Shown here: piece after piece, positions 10,171-20,600 of the stretch
Numbering within the stretch: the stretch's first letter is position 1
How the letters are laid out: every line of letters begins with the position of its first letter
NCBI RefSeq assembly: GCF_002021815.1
Contig: NZ_CP019952.1
Span: 155,001-219,000 of the forward strand
DNA from: Pseudomonas parafulva
GTDB lineage: Bacteria; Pseudomonadota; Gammaproteobacteria; Pseudomonadales; Pseudomonadaceae
DNA length: 64,000 nucleotides
Direction of reading: 5' to 3'
The notes under the pieces: model-generated
Databases searched by the model: none
Told to the model about the DNA's origin: nothing
The model's input: only the letters and a program-made list of their open reading frames with translations
Made by a program: the position numbers and the translations under genes

Positions 10171-11547
10171 TCAGCGTTCGCGCAGGGCCTCGGAGCGGGC
10201 TTTCATGATGGGCTTGAGCAGGTAGCTCATGATGGTCTTCTTGCCGGTCATGATATCGACCGTCGCCACCATACCGGGAATGATCAGCAGCGGCTTTTCA
10301 TCGGTGCCCAGATGGCTGCGGTCGGTACGCAGCTTGATCAGGTAGTACGTGGTCTTCTTGTCTTCGTCGGTGATGGTATCGGCGCCGATCTGCTCGAGCT
10401 TGGCCTTGAGCCCCCCGTAGATGGTGTAGTCGTACGCGGTGAACTTGACCGTGGCTTCCTGGCCTGGGTGCAGGAAGGCAATGTCCTTCGGCAGAATCTT
10501 GGCCTCGATGACCAGCGTATCGTCCAGCGGCACGACCTCAATGATGTCGCTGCCTGGCTGAATCACGCCGCCGATGGTGTTGACCAGCAACTGCTTGACG
10601 ATACCCCGTACAGGCGAGGTGACCATGGTGCGGTGGACACGGTCATCCAGCGCCTTGCTAGTAGCGGTCGCCTTGTTCAGTTCGGTCCGGGCTTCGTTCA
10701 GTTGGGTGAGCGCCTCGCTTCGGAACTTGCCGCGGGTCTCCTCGATCTTGCTCTGCACTTCTCGAACGGCCGCTTCGGCACGGGGGATGGCCAGCGACGT
10801 GGAATCGAGCTGACCACGGTTTTCAACCTCGGCACGACGCAAGCGCAACACTTCCACCTGGGAAATAGCACCCGTCGCGACCAAAGGCTCCGACATGCTG
10901 ATCTCTTTACGCAGCAGCTCAAGGCTGTTGGCGTACTGCCCGCGCTTGGAGCTGTACTCGCGCAGTTCCTGCTGGCGCTGGACCAGTTGCTGTTGCAGTC
11001 CGCCAATCTCGTCCTGAAGCTGCTGGCGCCGACTCTGGTACAACGATTCTTCGCTGGCCGCTTGGCTAGGTGCGGCCTTGCGCAATTCTTCGTCGATCTT
11101 TAGTGGCTTGTCGTCAACCTCCGCACTCAGGCGCTGAACCCGCAGGGCCATGGCCAGCCGATCGGCTTCCGTTTCCCCCACGTTGGAAGCGAAGCGGGTT
11201 TCATCCAGGCGCAGCAGCGGCTGCCCCACCTCGACGATCTCGCCTTCCTTGGCGAAGATTTCCGCCACGATGCCGCCTTCCAGGTTCTGGATTTTCTGCA
11301 CCTTGGATGACGGGATGGCCTTGCCTTCACCACGCGTCACCTCATCGATGGGCGCAAAACTGGCCCAGACGATCAGAAATACAAAGAACAGAATGACGCC
11401 CCAGATCGTCAGGCGCACCACACGCGGCGCATCTTCGATAAGGGCCTTGTTGACCTCGGGCAGCGGCTGACCGCCCAGCGAGTCACTGCCTTTGAAGTAA
11501 CGCCGCAGGCCTTCCTTGAGTTGCCCGAAATCCAGCTTATGCGACAC
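10171..11547 (-). CDS. lapC: LapC, HlyD-family membrane fusion protein of the LapA type I secretion system
   Basis: Adaptor of 458 residues linking the LapB ABC transporter to the outer-membrane pore. It has a short cytoplasmic N-terminus, one membrane segment at about 45-65 (TIWGVILFFVFLIVW), then a biotinyl-lipoyl-like segment (KIQNLEGGIVAEIFAKEGEIVEVGQPLLRLD), a long coiled-coil region at about 130-310, and the C-terminal HlyD region ending near MTGKKTIMSYLLKP. It overlaps the end of lapB by 11 bp and is transcribed with it. The outer-membrane partner LapE is not encoded in this window. Confidence 0.96.
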   Translation of the reverse strand: MSHKLDFGQLKEGLRRYFKGSDSLGGQPLPEVNKALIEDAPRVVRLTIWGVILFFVFLIVWASFAPIDEVTRGEGKAIPSSKVQKIQNLEGGIVAEIFAKEGEIVEVGQPLLRLDETRFASNVGETEADRLAMALRVQRLSAEVDDKPLKIDEELRKAAPSQAASEESLYQSRRQQLQDEIGGLQQQLVQRQQELREYSSKRGQYANSLELLRKEISMSEPLVATGAISQVEVLRLRRAEVENRGQLDSTSLAIPRAEAAVREVQSKIEETRGKFRSEALTQLNEARTELNKATATSKALDDRVHRTMVTSPVRGIVKQLLVNTIGGVIQPGSDIIEVVPLDDTLVIEAKILPKDIAFLHPGQEATVKFTAYDYTIYGGLKAKLEQIGADTITDEDKKTTYYLIKLRTDRSHLGTDEKPLLIIPGMVATVDIMTGKKTIMSYLLKPIMKARSEALRER

Positions 11548-13693
11548 TGATCTGCCCCTTCTTCAACGCATCCATGACGGCCGCTTTCGGGCCATCGGCA
11601 ACGATCTGCCCGCGATCGATCACGATCAGGCGGTCCACGAGTGACAGCAGCGAAGCCCGGTGAGTCACCAGCAGCACCGTCTTGCTTTCCACCACAGCCT
11701 GCAAGCGCTGTTTCAAGCGTTCCTCGCCGGTGTTGTCCATGGCGCTCGTGGGTTCGTCGAGCAGCAGGATCTGTGGGTTCAACAGCAAGGCGCGGCCCAA
11801 GGCCACGTTCTGACGCTGCCCGCCGGACAGGTTCTGCCCACGTTCGCCTACCTGCAGCTCGTAGCCGTCCGGATGCAGCCGCGCGAATTCATGCACGCCC
11901 GCAAGCTCGGCCGCCTGCAAGATCATTTCGTCGTCGATGTAGCGGGCCCCGCTGACCAGATTGTCCCGCAGCGTGCCCGCCAACAGCTGAATGTCCTGGG
12001 GCACATAACCAATGTTGTGGCGCAGTTCGCTGACATCGATCTGGCGAATATCCACGCCGTCGACCAGCAATGAGCCGCCATCGGCCTCGTACAGGCCAAC
12101 GATCAGCTTGGCCAGTGAACTCTTGCCCGACCCGCTGCGCCCGATGATCCCCACCTTTTCGCCAGGGCGGATGGTCAGGTTGATGTTCTTAAGCGCCATG
12201 TTCTGCTGGTTGGGGTAGGTGAAGTCCACGCCGCGGAACTCTACGCTGCCCTGCAATACTCTGCGGCTGAGCGGGCGCTCTTCGAAGTTGCGCTCTTGTG
12301 GCAGCTCCATCATGTGGTCGGTGGACACCATGGTCACCTTGGCTTGCTGGTAGCGAGCCAGCAGACCATTGAGCTGCCCCAGCGGCCCAAGGGCACGGCC
12401 GCTGAGCATGTAGCACGCTACCAGGCCGCCCATGCTCAAGTTGCCGTCGATGATCAGGTAGACACCCACGCAGATCATCGCCACCCCTGCCAGCTGCTGA
12501 ATGAGCAGGGTGATGTTCATCGCCAGGCTCGACAGGACCTTGACGCGCAACTCCAGCCGGCTGAGGGTACCGAGCGTCTGCTCCCACATGTATTGGCGCT
12601 CGCTCTCGGCGTTGTTGACCTTCACGGCGTCCAGCCCCGCCAGGGTCTCGATCAGGCTCGACTGGCGCTCCGATGCCAGCGCCATGGTCCGTTCCATGGT
12701 CGCCATCAGCGGCCGCTGCAGTGCATAGCCGATGCCCAGGGCCAGCGGGAAGGCGATGATCGGGATCCACACCAGGTGCCCGCCGATGATTGCGATGACG
12801 ATCAGGATGAGCACCGTGAACGGCAAGTCGATCAGGCTGGTCAGCGTCAACGACGCCAGGAAGTCACGTAATCCCTGGAACTCGTGAATGTTCTGGGCAA
12901 AGCTACCTACCCGGGCCGGCCGATACTTCATCGACATGCCCACGATGCGTTCGAACAGTGTCGCCGAAATGATCAGGTCGGTCTTTTTCCCTGCAAGGTC
13001 CAGGCATAACCCGCGCAGACCCTTGAGGATCAGGTCGAAGATATAGGCACCTGCGATACCGACCGCCAGCACCCATAGGGTCGAGGTCGCCTGGTTGGGA
13101 ACGACCCGGTCATACACGTTCATTACGAACAGTGGCGCGGCGAGGGCGATCAGGTTGATCACCAGGCTGGCGGCGATGGCATCGATGTACAGCCACTTGC
13201 TGCGCAGCAGCGTATCTCGGAACCAGGATTTGGCCCGCGGGATCAAGTTGCCATGGTTGACGTCGAATTTGTGCTGCGGTTGAGCGAAGAACACTCGCCC
13301 GCTGTAGTCGTCCTGAAGCGTCTCGCGGCTGACCTGTACTTCGCCGCCATCGCTTTCGCTCAGCAACAGCCGCGCGGTGTCTTCGTTTTCCCACCCGAGC
13401 AACACAGCGCTGCGTCCACCCTTGAGCAACAGGATGGCGGGCATGGCGATGCTTGGGATCTGCTCCAGCTTGCGCTGCAACAGGCGGCCCTGCAGGCCGG
13501 CCCTGGCCGCCGCACGGGGCAGCAGCTCGGGGCTCAGGCGCTGGGCGGGCAAAGGCAGGCCCGTGGTAAGCATGACCCGGCTGGCAGGTTTCTGGTGCAG
13601 TACACACAAGCTCAGCAGACTGTCCAGCAAAGGATCGTCGTGCTGACTACGTGGGTCATGGTTGAGCTGGACTCGACTGACTTCTGATTCCAC
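11537..13693 (-). CDS. lapB: LapB, type I secretion ABC transporter for LapA
   Basis: Inner-membrane ATPase/permease of 718 residues. Residues about 15-140 form a C39-peptidase-like domain with no recognisable catalytic Cys/His pair, as expected of transporters whose substrate keeps its N-terminus. The membrane domain spans about 165-440 (LVINLIALAAPLFVMNVYDRV and later helices). The nucleotide-binding domain has Walker A GRSGSGKSS at 518-526, signature LSGGQ at 622-626, Walker B ILLLDE at 642-647 and a switch His near 678. It starts with GTG and is read divergently from lapA across a 942-bp gap. Substrate assignment follows from the adjoining adhesin and lapC. Confidence 0.96.
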   Translation of the reverse strand: MESEVSRVQLNHDPRSQHDDPLLDSLLSLCVLHQKPASRVMLTTGLPLPAQRLSPELLPRAAARAGLQGRLLQRKLEQIPSIAMPAILLLKGGRSAVLLGWENEDTARLLLSESDGGEVQVSRETLQDDYSGRVFFAQPQHKFDVNHGNLIPRAKSWFRDTLLRSKWLYIDAIAASLVINLIALAAPLFVMNVYDRVVPNQATSTLWVLAVGIAGAYIFDLILKGLRGLCLDLAGKKTDLIISATLFERIVGMSMKYRPARVGSFAQNIHEFQGLRDFLASLTLTSLIDLPFTVLILIVIAIIGGHLVWIPIIAFPLALGIGYALQRPLMATMERTMALASERQSSLIETLAGLDAVKVNNAESERQYMWEQTLGTLSRLELRVKVLSSLAMNITLLIQQLAGVAMICVGVYLIIDGNLSMGGLVACYMLSGRALGPLGQLNGLLARYQQAKVTMVSTDHMMELPQERNFEERPLSRRVLQGSVEFRGVDFTYPNQQNMALKNINLTIRPGEKVGIIGRSGSGKSSLAKLIVGLYEADGGSLLVDGVDIRQIDVSELRHNIGYVPQDIQLLAGTLRDNLVSGARYIDDEMILQAAELAGVHEFARLHPDGYELQVGERGQNLSGGQRQNVALGRALLLNPQILLLDEPTSAMDNTGEERLKQRLQAVVESKTVLLVTHRASLLSLVDRLIVIDRGQIVADGPKAAVMDALKKGQISVA

Positions 13694-14256
13694 GCGGCGC
13701 TCTCTTCATCCTTGTGGTGGGTGGGGGTGAGCTAGCTGCCGATCATTTAATGGCAGCAGACTCAGGCATTCAGTGGGGCAATGCATGTCGGCGCCCGGCA
13801 GGCGTGCAGCGAGCGATGCAGTGTGTCGCCAATGGTCGCCTTGAATAAGGTGGTGAGTAAACAACTGTATTGGTCTCTTTACTACATGACGCTGATCAGC
13901 AGACAAACGTTTCATTTCTGAATCACTCTGCAACCCAGGCTTCAGCTGCTGAGAAAGGAGCAGAGAAACGATATGTATTGGGCCTGTCATTACAGCCTAG
14001 CTTAATGTCATTTATCAGGCGCTGGTTTGCTGGCGTTCGTGCAACCCATGTTAGTTAAAATTCATCCCTTGAAGCCCACTTCCTTGGTCGACTCTGGCCG
14101 ATAATCGCAGGCGCGTGGCAAGGGCTGGTTTAGACGATGAGCGCCTTCGGCTGCCGTTTATTCAGCGGTGAGCCAGCCTGAAAATTTGCAGCACCTCGGG
14201 TCATTCTCGGGCATGTAATCGGCAAGGTTTATGCTTACGAGACTGAGGAATGTGGC

Positions 14257-14275
14257 GTCAATAAACAAAATCGAC
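14257..14275. promoter_or_regulatory. FleQ-like half-site, distal, upstream of lapA
   Basis: GTCAATAAA matches the first nine bases of the FleQ consensus GTCAATAAATTGAC exactly. The second half is degenerate and displaced (TCGAC at 14271-14275). It lies about 360 bp before the lapA start. It was recognised by eye only; a chance match is possible. Confidence 0.35.
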
Positions 14276-14482
14276 CTTCTGTTGACGCTGTCGGTCCTAC
14301 TGAGCCCGACGAACGGTTGAAAAGCATGTGATTTCTGGCCGCTGTCATCACTTGGGCCCGCATGCTCTGTGCCATTGCGCTGTTTTAATGACGCAAGGCA
14401 TTTGCTGTTGATTGGCCCTTGGCTAAGGTAAAAATATCAATGTGACATTACCTTGGTGATTGTTTAGGATGGCCAATATAAG

Positions 14483-14496
14483 GTCAATAGTTTGGC
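14483..14496. promoter_or_regulatory. FleQ-like site, proximal, upstream of lapA
   Basis: GTCAATAGTTTGGC matches 11 of 14 positions of the FleQ consensus GTCAATAAATTGAC, with both ends conserved. It lies about 140 bp before the lapA start in an AT-rich stretch likely to contain the promoter. FleQ is a c-di-GMP-responsive regulator known to act on lapA in P. putida; occupancy of this exact site is inferred. Confidence 0.4.
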
Positions 14497-14510
14497 AGAA
14501 ATCTAACTTC

Positions 14511-14550
14511 ATTTCGTCATAGACGGAATGTTGACGCAACCAAGCGTCAA
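14511..14550 (+). promoter_or_regulatory. Two stacked inverted repeats before lapA
   Basis: The first is ATTTCGTC (14511-14518) with GACGGAAT (14522-14529), one mismatch, 3-base gap. The second is TTGACGC (14531-14537) with GCGTCAA (14544-14550), perfect, 6-base gap. They sit one base apart, 86 bp upstream of the lapA ATG. They could be a protein-binding operator pair or, if transcribed, two hairpins in the leader. Confidence 0.4.
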
Positions 14551-14635
14551 GAGATCATCGACATAATTCCTGTTCAGGTGGCTGCGGATGCCGCTCTGGC
14601 ACAGAAGTACCCCAGCGGGTCACACGGAGAGTCCA

Positions 14636-17600
14636 ATGAGCAGCGTTGTAGCCATCGTCAAAAGTATTGTCGGCCAGGTTATTGCGGTATCCCCTGAAGG
14701 CATCAGGCGTGTGCTCATAGAAGGCGATCGACTTCTTGCAGGTGAACAGGTCCTTACCGGTCCGGGTGGCGCGGTAACGCTGGAGTTGGCAGACGGCCGG
14801 TTGCTTGACCTTGGTCGTGATACCCAGTGGAGCGCAGACACGCCTGACAGCAGTACTGACTTGGGCCAGGCCGCTGCCCAGGCAGCGCCGTCGGTCGAGG
14901 AATTGCAACAAGCGATCGCTGCAGGCGCTGACCCGACCACCGATCTTGAAGCCACGGCTGCCGGGCCGACCGCTGCGGGCGGCGGTGCGGCAGGTGGCGG
15001 CCACAGTTTCGTCATGCTGGAAGAAACGGCCGGCAGCGTTGATCCCACGATTGGCTTCCCTACAGAAGGCCTTGGTTTTGCCGCAGCGGCCGCCCCCGTG
15101 GAGGTAGCTGGAACCACTGCTGACAATCGCGTCACCGCGCCGACAACGGGCACTACGGTTGCCACCACCCTTGTGGTCGGGGCCACGCCATCGATCAGCG
15201 AAGCGGGTGGCGTCATTGTTTATACCGCTACGGTTGGCCAGGCACCGAGCAGCGACCTTCTCATCACCCTGGCCAATGGCTCTGTGATCGTCATTCCGGC
15301 CGGGCAGACCACTGGCAGTGTCAATGTCGTGATCCCGCCGAAAGACACGCCCTACATTGATGGTGGGCAAATTTCGACCACTGTTACCGGTACCAGCGGG
15401 GGGAGTGGCATTTCAGTAACTCCACCTCAAGGGCCGTTGGTTACTGAAATTACAGATACCATCGATGTCACCACTGCAACGTTGACCGCCACTCCCTCGG
15501 TCACCGAAGGCGGTGTGATCACGTACACCGTGACATTGACCAACCCGGCCCAGACTCCAGTGACTGTGACCCTGTCCAACGGCCAGGTCATCACTGTTGA
15601 GGCAGGCAAGACCCAGGGCAGCATCGACTTCCAGACCCCGGCCAACGACGTCTACAACAACGGTTCCACCGTTAGCGTGACCATCGACAGCGCCACGGGC
15701 GGTAATTTCGAACAGCTGACCCCGAACCCAGCGGCTGCCGTTACTACGATCAATGATTCGATCGACACTACCACTGCCACGCTGACGGCTTCGCCAAGCG
15801 TGACCGAAGGTGGCGTGATCACTTACACCGTCACGCTGACCAACCCGGCTCAAACCCCAGTTACCGTGATCCTGTCCAACGGCCAAGTCATCACTGTTGA
15901 GGCAGGCAAGACCCAGGGCAGCATCGACTTCCAGACTCCGGCCAACGATGTTTACAACAACGGCTCGACCGTTAGTGTGACCATCGACAGCGCTACGGGG
16001 GGTAACTTCGAACAGCTAACGCCTAACCCGACGCCAGCTGTAACGACGATCAATGATTCGATCGACACGACCACTGCCACGCTGACGGCTTCGCCGAGCG
16101 TCACCGAAGGCGGTGTCATTACCTACACCGTTACCCTGACCAACCCGGCTCAGACTCCGGTCACCGTGACCCTGTCCAATGGTCAGGTCATCACCGTTGA
16201 AGCAGGCAAGACCCAGGGCAGCATCGATTTCCAGACCCCGGCCAACGACGTCTACAACAACGGTTCCACCGTTAGCGTGACCATCGACAGTGCCACGGGC
16301 GGCAACTTCGAACAGCTGACGCCAAACCCGACACCAGCAGTTACCACGATCAATGATTCGATCGACACCACCACTGCCACGCTGACGGCTTCGCCAAGCG
16401 TGACCGAAGGTGGCGTGATCACTTACACCGTCACGCTGACCAACCCGGCTCAAACCCCAGTTACCGTGACCCTGTCCAACGGCCAGGTCATCACTGTTGA
16501 AGCAGGCAAGACCCAGGGCAGCATCGACTTCCAAACCCCGGCGAACGACGTCTACAACAACGGTTCCACCGTTAGCGTGACCATCGACAGCGCCACGGGC
16601 GGCAACTTCGAGCAGCTGACGCCTAACCCGACGCCAGCTGTAACGACGATCAATGATTCGATCGACACCACTACCGCGACCTTGACCGCGAGTCCTTCGG
16701 TCACCGAAGGCGGTGTCATCACTTACACCGTGACCCTGACCAATCCGGCTCAGACTCCGGTCACCGTGACCTTGTCCAACGGTCAGGTCATCACCGTTGA
16801 AGCAGGCAAGACCCAGGGCAGCATCGATTTCCAGATCCCGGCGAACGATGTCTACAACAACGGCTCGACCGTTAGCGTGACCATCGACAGCGCCGCGGGC
16901 GGTAACTTCGAACAGCTGACGCCTAACCCGACGCCAGCGGTTACCACGATCAATGATTCGATCGACACCACTACCGCGACCTTGACCGCGAGTCCTTCGG
17001 TCACCGAAGGCGGTGTCATCACTTACACCGTGACCCTGACCAATCCGGCTCAGACTCCGGTCACCGTGACCTTGTCCAACGGTCAGGTCATCACCGTTGA
17101 AGCAGGCAAGACCCAGGGCAGCATCGACTTCCAAACTCCGGCCAACGATGTCTACAACAACGGCTCGACCGTTAGTGTGACCATCGACAGCGCTACGGGC
17201 GGCAACTTCGAGCAGCTGACGCCTAATCCAGCGGCTGCGGTTACCACGATCAATGATTCAATCGACACTACAACCGCGACCCTGACCGCGAACCCTTCGG
17301 TTACTGAGGGCGGTGTCATCACCTACACCGTGACCCTGACCAACCCGGCTCAGACTCCGGTGACCGTGACCCTGTCCAACGGCCAGGTCATCACCGTTGA
17401 AGCAGGCAAGACTCAAGGCAGCATCGATTTCCAGACCCCGGCCAACGATGTCTACAACAACGGCTCGACCGTTAGTGTGACCATCGACAGCGCCACGGGC
17501 GGCAACTTCGAGCAGCTAACGCCTAACCCGACGCCAGCTGTAACGACGATCAATGATTCGATCGACACGACCACTGCCACGCTGACGGCTTCGCCGAGCG

Positions 17601-20600
17601 TCACCGAAGGCGGTGTCATTACCTACACCGTTACCCTGACCAACCCGGCTCAGACTCCGGTCATCGTGACCCTGTCCAATGGTCAGGTCATCACCGTTGA
17701 AGCAGGCAAGACCCAGGGCAGCATCGATTTCCAGATCCCGGCCAACGATGTCTACAACAACGGCTCGACCGTTAGTGTGACCATCGACAGCGCTACGGGC
17801 GGTAACTTCGAACAGCTGACGCCTAACCCGACGCCAGCGGTTACCACGATCAATGATTCGATCGACACCACTACCGCGACCTTGACCGCGAGTCCTTCGG
17901 TCACCGAAGGCGGTGTCATCACTTACACCGTGACCCTGACCAATCCGGCTCAGACTCCGGTCACCGTGACCTTGTCCAACGGTCAGGTCATCACCGTTGA
18001 AGCAGGCAAGACCCAGGGCAGCATCGACTTCCAGACCCCGGCGAACGACGTCTACAACAACGGCTCGACCGTTAGCGTGACCATCGACAGCGCCGCGGGC
18101 GGTAACTTCGAACAGCTGACGCCTAACCCGACGCCAGCGGTTACCACGATCAATGATTCGATCGACACCACTACCGCGACCTTGACCGCGAGTCCTTCGG
18201 TCACCGAAGGCGGTGTCATCACTTACACCGTGACCCTGACCAATCCGGCTCAGACTCCGGTCACCGTGACCTTGTCCAACGGTCAGGTCATCACCGTTGA
18301 AGCAGGCAAGACCCAGGGCAGCATCGACTTCCAGACCCCGGCCAACGATGTCTACAACAACGGCTCGACCGTTAGTGTGACCATCGACAGCGCTACGGGC
18401 GGCAACTTCGAGCAGCTGACGCCTAATCCAGCGGCTGCGGTTACCACGATCAATGATTCAATCGACACTACAACCGCGACCCTGACCGCGAACCCTTCGG
18501 TTACTGAGGGCGGTGTCATCACCTACACCGTTACCCTGACCAACCCGGCTCAGACTCCGGTCACCGTGACCCTGTCCAATGGTCAGGTCATCACCGTTGA
18601 AGCAGGCAAGACCCAGGGCAGCATCGATTTCCAGACCCCGGCCAACGATGTCTACAACAACGGCTCGACCGTTAGTGTGACCATCGACAGCGCCACGGGC
18701 GGCAACTTCGAGCAGCTAACGCCTAACCCGACGCCAGCTGTAACGACGATCAATGATTCGATCGACACGACCACTGCCACGCTGACGGCTTCGCCGAGCG
18801 TCACCGAAGGCGGTGTCATTACCTACACCGTTACCCTGACCAACCCGGCTCAGACTCCGGTCACCGTGACCCTGTCCAATGGTCAGGTCATCACCGTTGA
18901 AGCAGGCAAGACCCAGGGCAGCATCGATTTCCAGACCCCGGCCAACGACGTCTACAACAACGGTTCCACCGTTAGCGTGACCATCGACAGTGCCACGGGC
19001 GGTAATTTCGAACAGCTGACGCCTAATCCGACGCCAGCGGTAACTACGATCAACGACTCGATCGACACTACCACTGCCACGCTGACGGCTTCGCCAAGCG
19101 TCACTGAAGGCGGCGTGATCACCTACACCGTGACCCTGACGAACCCGGCTCAGACCCCGGTCACCGTGACCTTGTCCAACGGCCAGGTCATCACTGTTGA
19201 AGCAGGCAAGACCCAGGGCAGCATCGACTTCCAAACCCCGGCGAACGACGTCTACAACAACGGCTCGACCGTTAGCGTGACCATCGATAGCGCCACGGGC
19301 GGTAACTTCGAGCAGTTGACCCCGAATCCAGCGGCTGCCGTTACCACGATCAACGATTCGATTGATACGACCACTGCAACTCTGACCGCTTCACCAAGCG
19401 TCACCGAAGGCGGCGTCATCACCTACACCGTGACCTTGACCAACCCGGCTCAGACTCCTGTGACCGTGACCCTGTCCAATGGCCAGGTCATCACTGTTGA
19501 GGCTGGCAAGACTCAAGGCAGCATCGACTTCCAAACCCCGGCCAACGACGTTTACAACAACGGTTCCACCGTTAGCGTGACCATCGACAGCGCCACGGGC
19601 GGTAATTTCGAGCAGTTGACGCCTAGTCCGACGCCAGCTGTAACGACGATCAATGATTCGATCGACACCACTACCGCGACCCTGACCGCGAGTCCTTCAG
19701 TCACCGAAGGCGGTGTCATCACTTACACCGTTACCCTGACCAATCCGGCTCAGACTCCGGTCACTGTGACCCTGTCCAATGGCCAGGTCATCACTGTGGA
19801 GGCTGGCAAGACTCAGGGCAGTATCGATTTCCAGACCCCGGCCAACGACGTCTACAACAACGGCTCGACCGTTAGTGTGACCATCGACAGCGCTACGGGC
19901 GGCAACTTCGAGCAGCTGACGCCTAATCCGACGCCAGCCGTAACGACGATCAATGATTCAATCGACACCACTACCGCGACCCTGACCGCGAATCCTTCGG
20001 TCACTGAAGGCGGCGTCATCACCTACACCGTGACCCTGACCAACCCGGCCCAGACTCCAGTGACTGTGACCCTGTCCAACGGCCAGGTCATCACTGTCGA
20101 AGCAGGCAAGACCCAGGGCAGCATCGATTTCCAGACCCCGGCCAACGACGTCTACAACAACGGTTCCACCGTTAGCGTGACCATCGACAGCGCCACCGGC
20201 GGCAACTTCGAAGAACTGACCGCAAACCCCACGCCAGCCTCCACGGTCATCAACGACAGTATCGACACTGTCACCGTTAGCATCGTCAGTAACGGCAATG
20301 TGACCGAAGATCAGCAGCCGTCCTTCACGGTCAAAGTCAGTCAAGCCTTGGACCGTCCGCTCACTGTCACATTGTCGAATGGTGACAAAGTCACCATCGA
20401 GGCTGGAAAGACTGAGGTCGAGTACAAGCTCGCCGCACAAGGCGACGATGTCATCAAGGATCCAGGCTCCGTCACGCTAGGTGTGACCGACGCTAGCGTC
20501 CCGGGCGCCACGTTCGAGAACCTAGTCATCGGTGGCCCGGCAACAGTTGAAATTTCCGACACCATCAGCGAAGTCATCGCAACCCTTACGGCGGACAAGA

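Larger units (their letters stand above)
13694..14635. promoter_or_regulatory. 942-bp non-coding region between divergent lapB and lapA
   Basis: No convincing gene lies here. Short frames on both strands lack ribosome-binding sites and family features. The left part should carry the lapBC promoter on the minus strand; the right part should carry the lapA promoter. The lapA-proximal 400 bp is markedly AT-rich compared with its surroundings and holds two FleQ-like sequences and two stacked inverted repeats, listed separately. The length is unusual for this gene-dense window and fits a promoter with several inputs. In P. putida lapA is known to respond to FleQ/c-di-GMP and to Gac/Rsm. Confidence 0.75.

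Noticed and set aside
13706..13990. Minus-strand frame of 94 codons upstream of lapB
   Set aside because: No ribosome-binding site, no family resemblance and it lies in the lapB promoter region.
14588..14635. Earlier ATG for LapA, adding 16 residues
   Set aside because: The extension has no ribosome-binding site, whereas ATG 14636 follows GGAGAG, starts the known LapA N-terminal sequence and places TAAG at residues 107-110 as in P. fluorescens.
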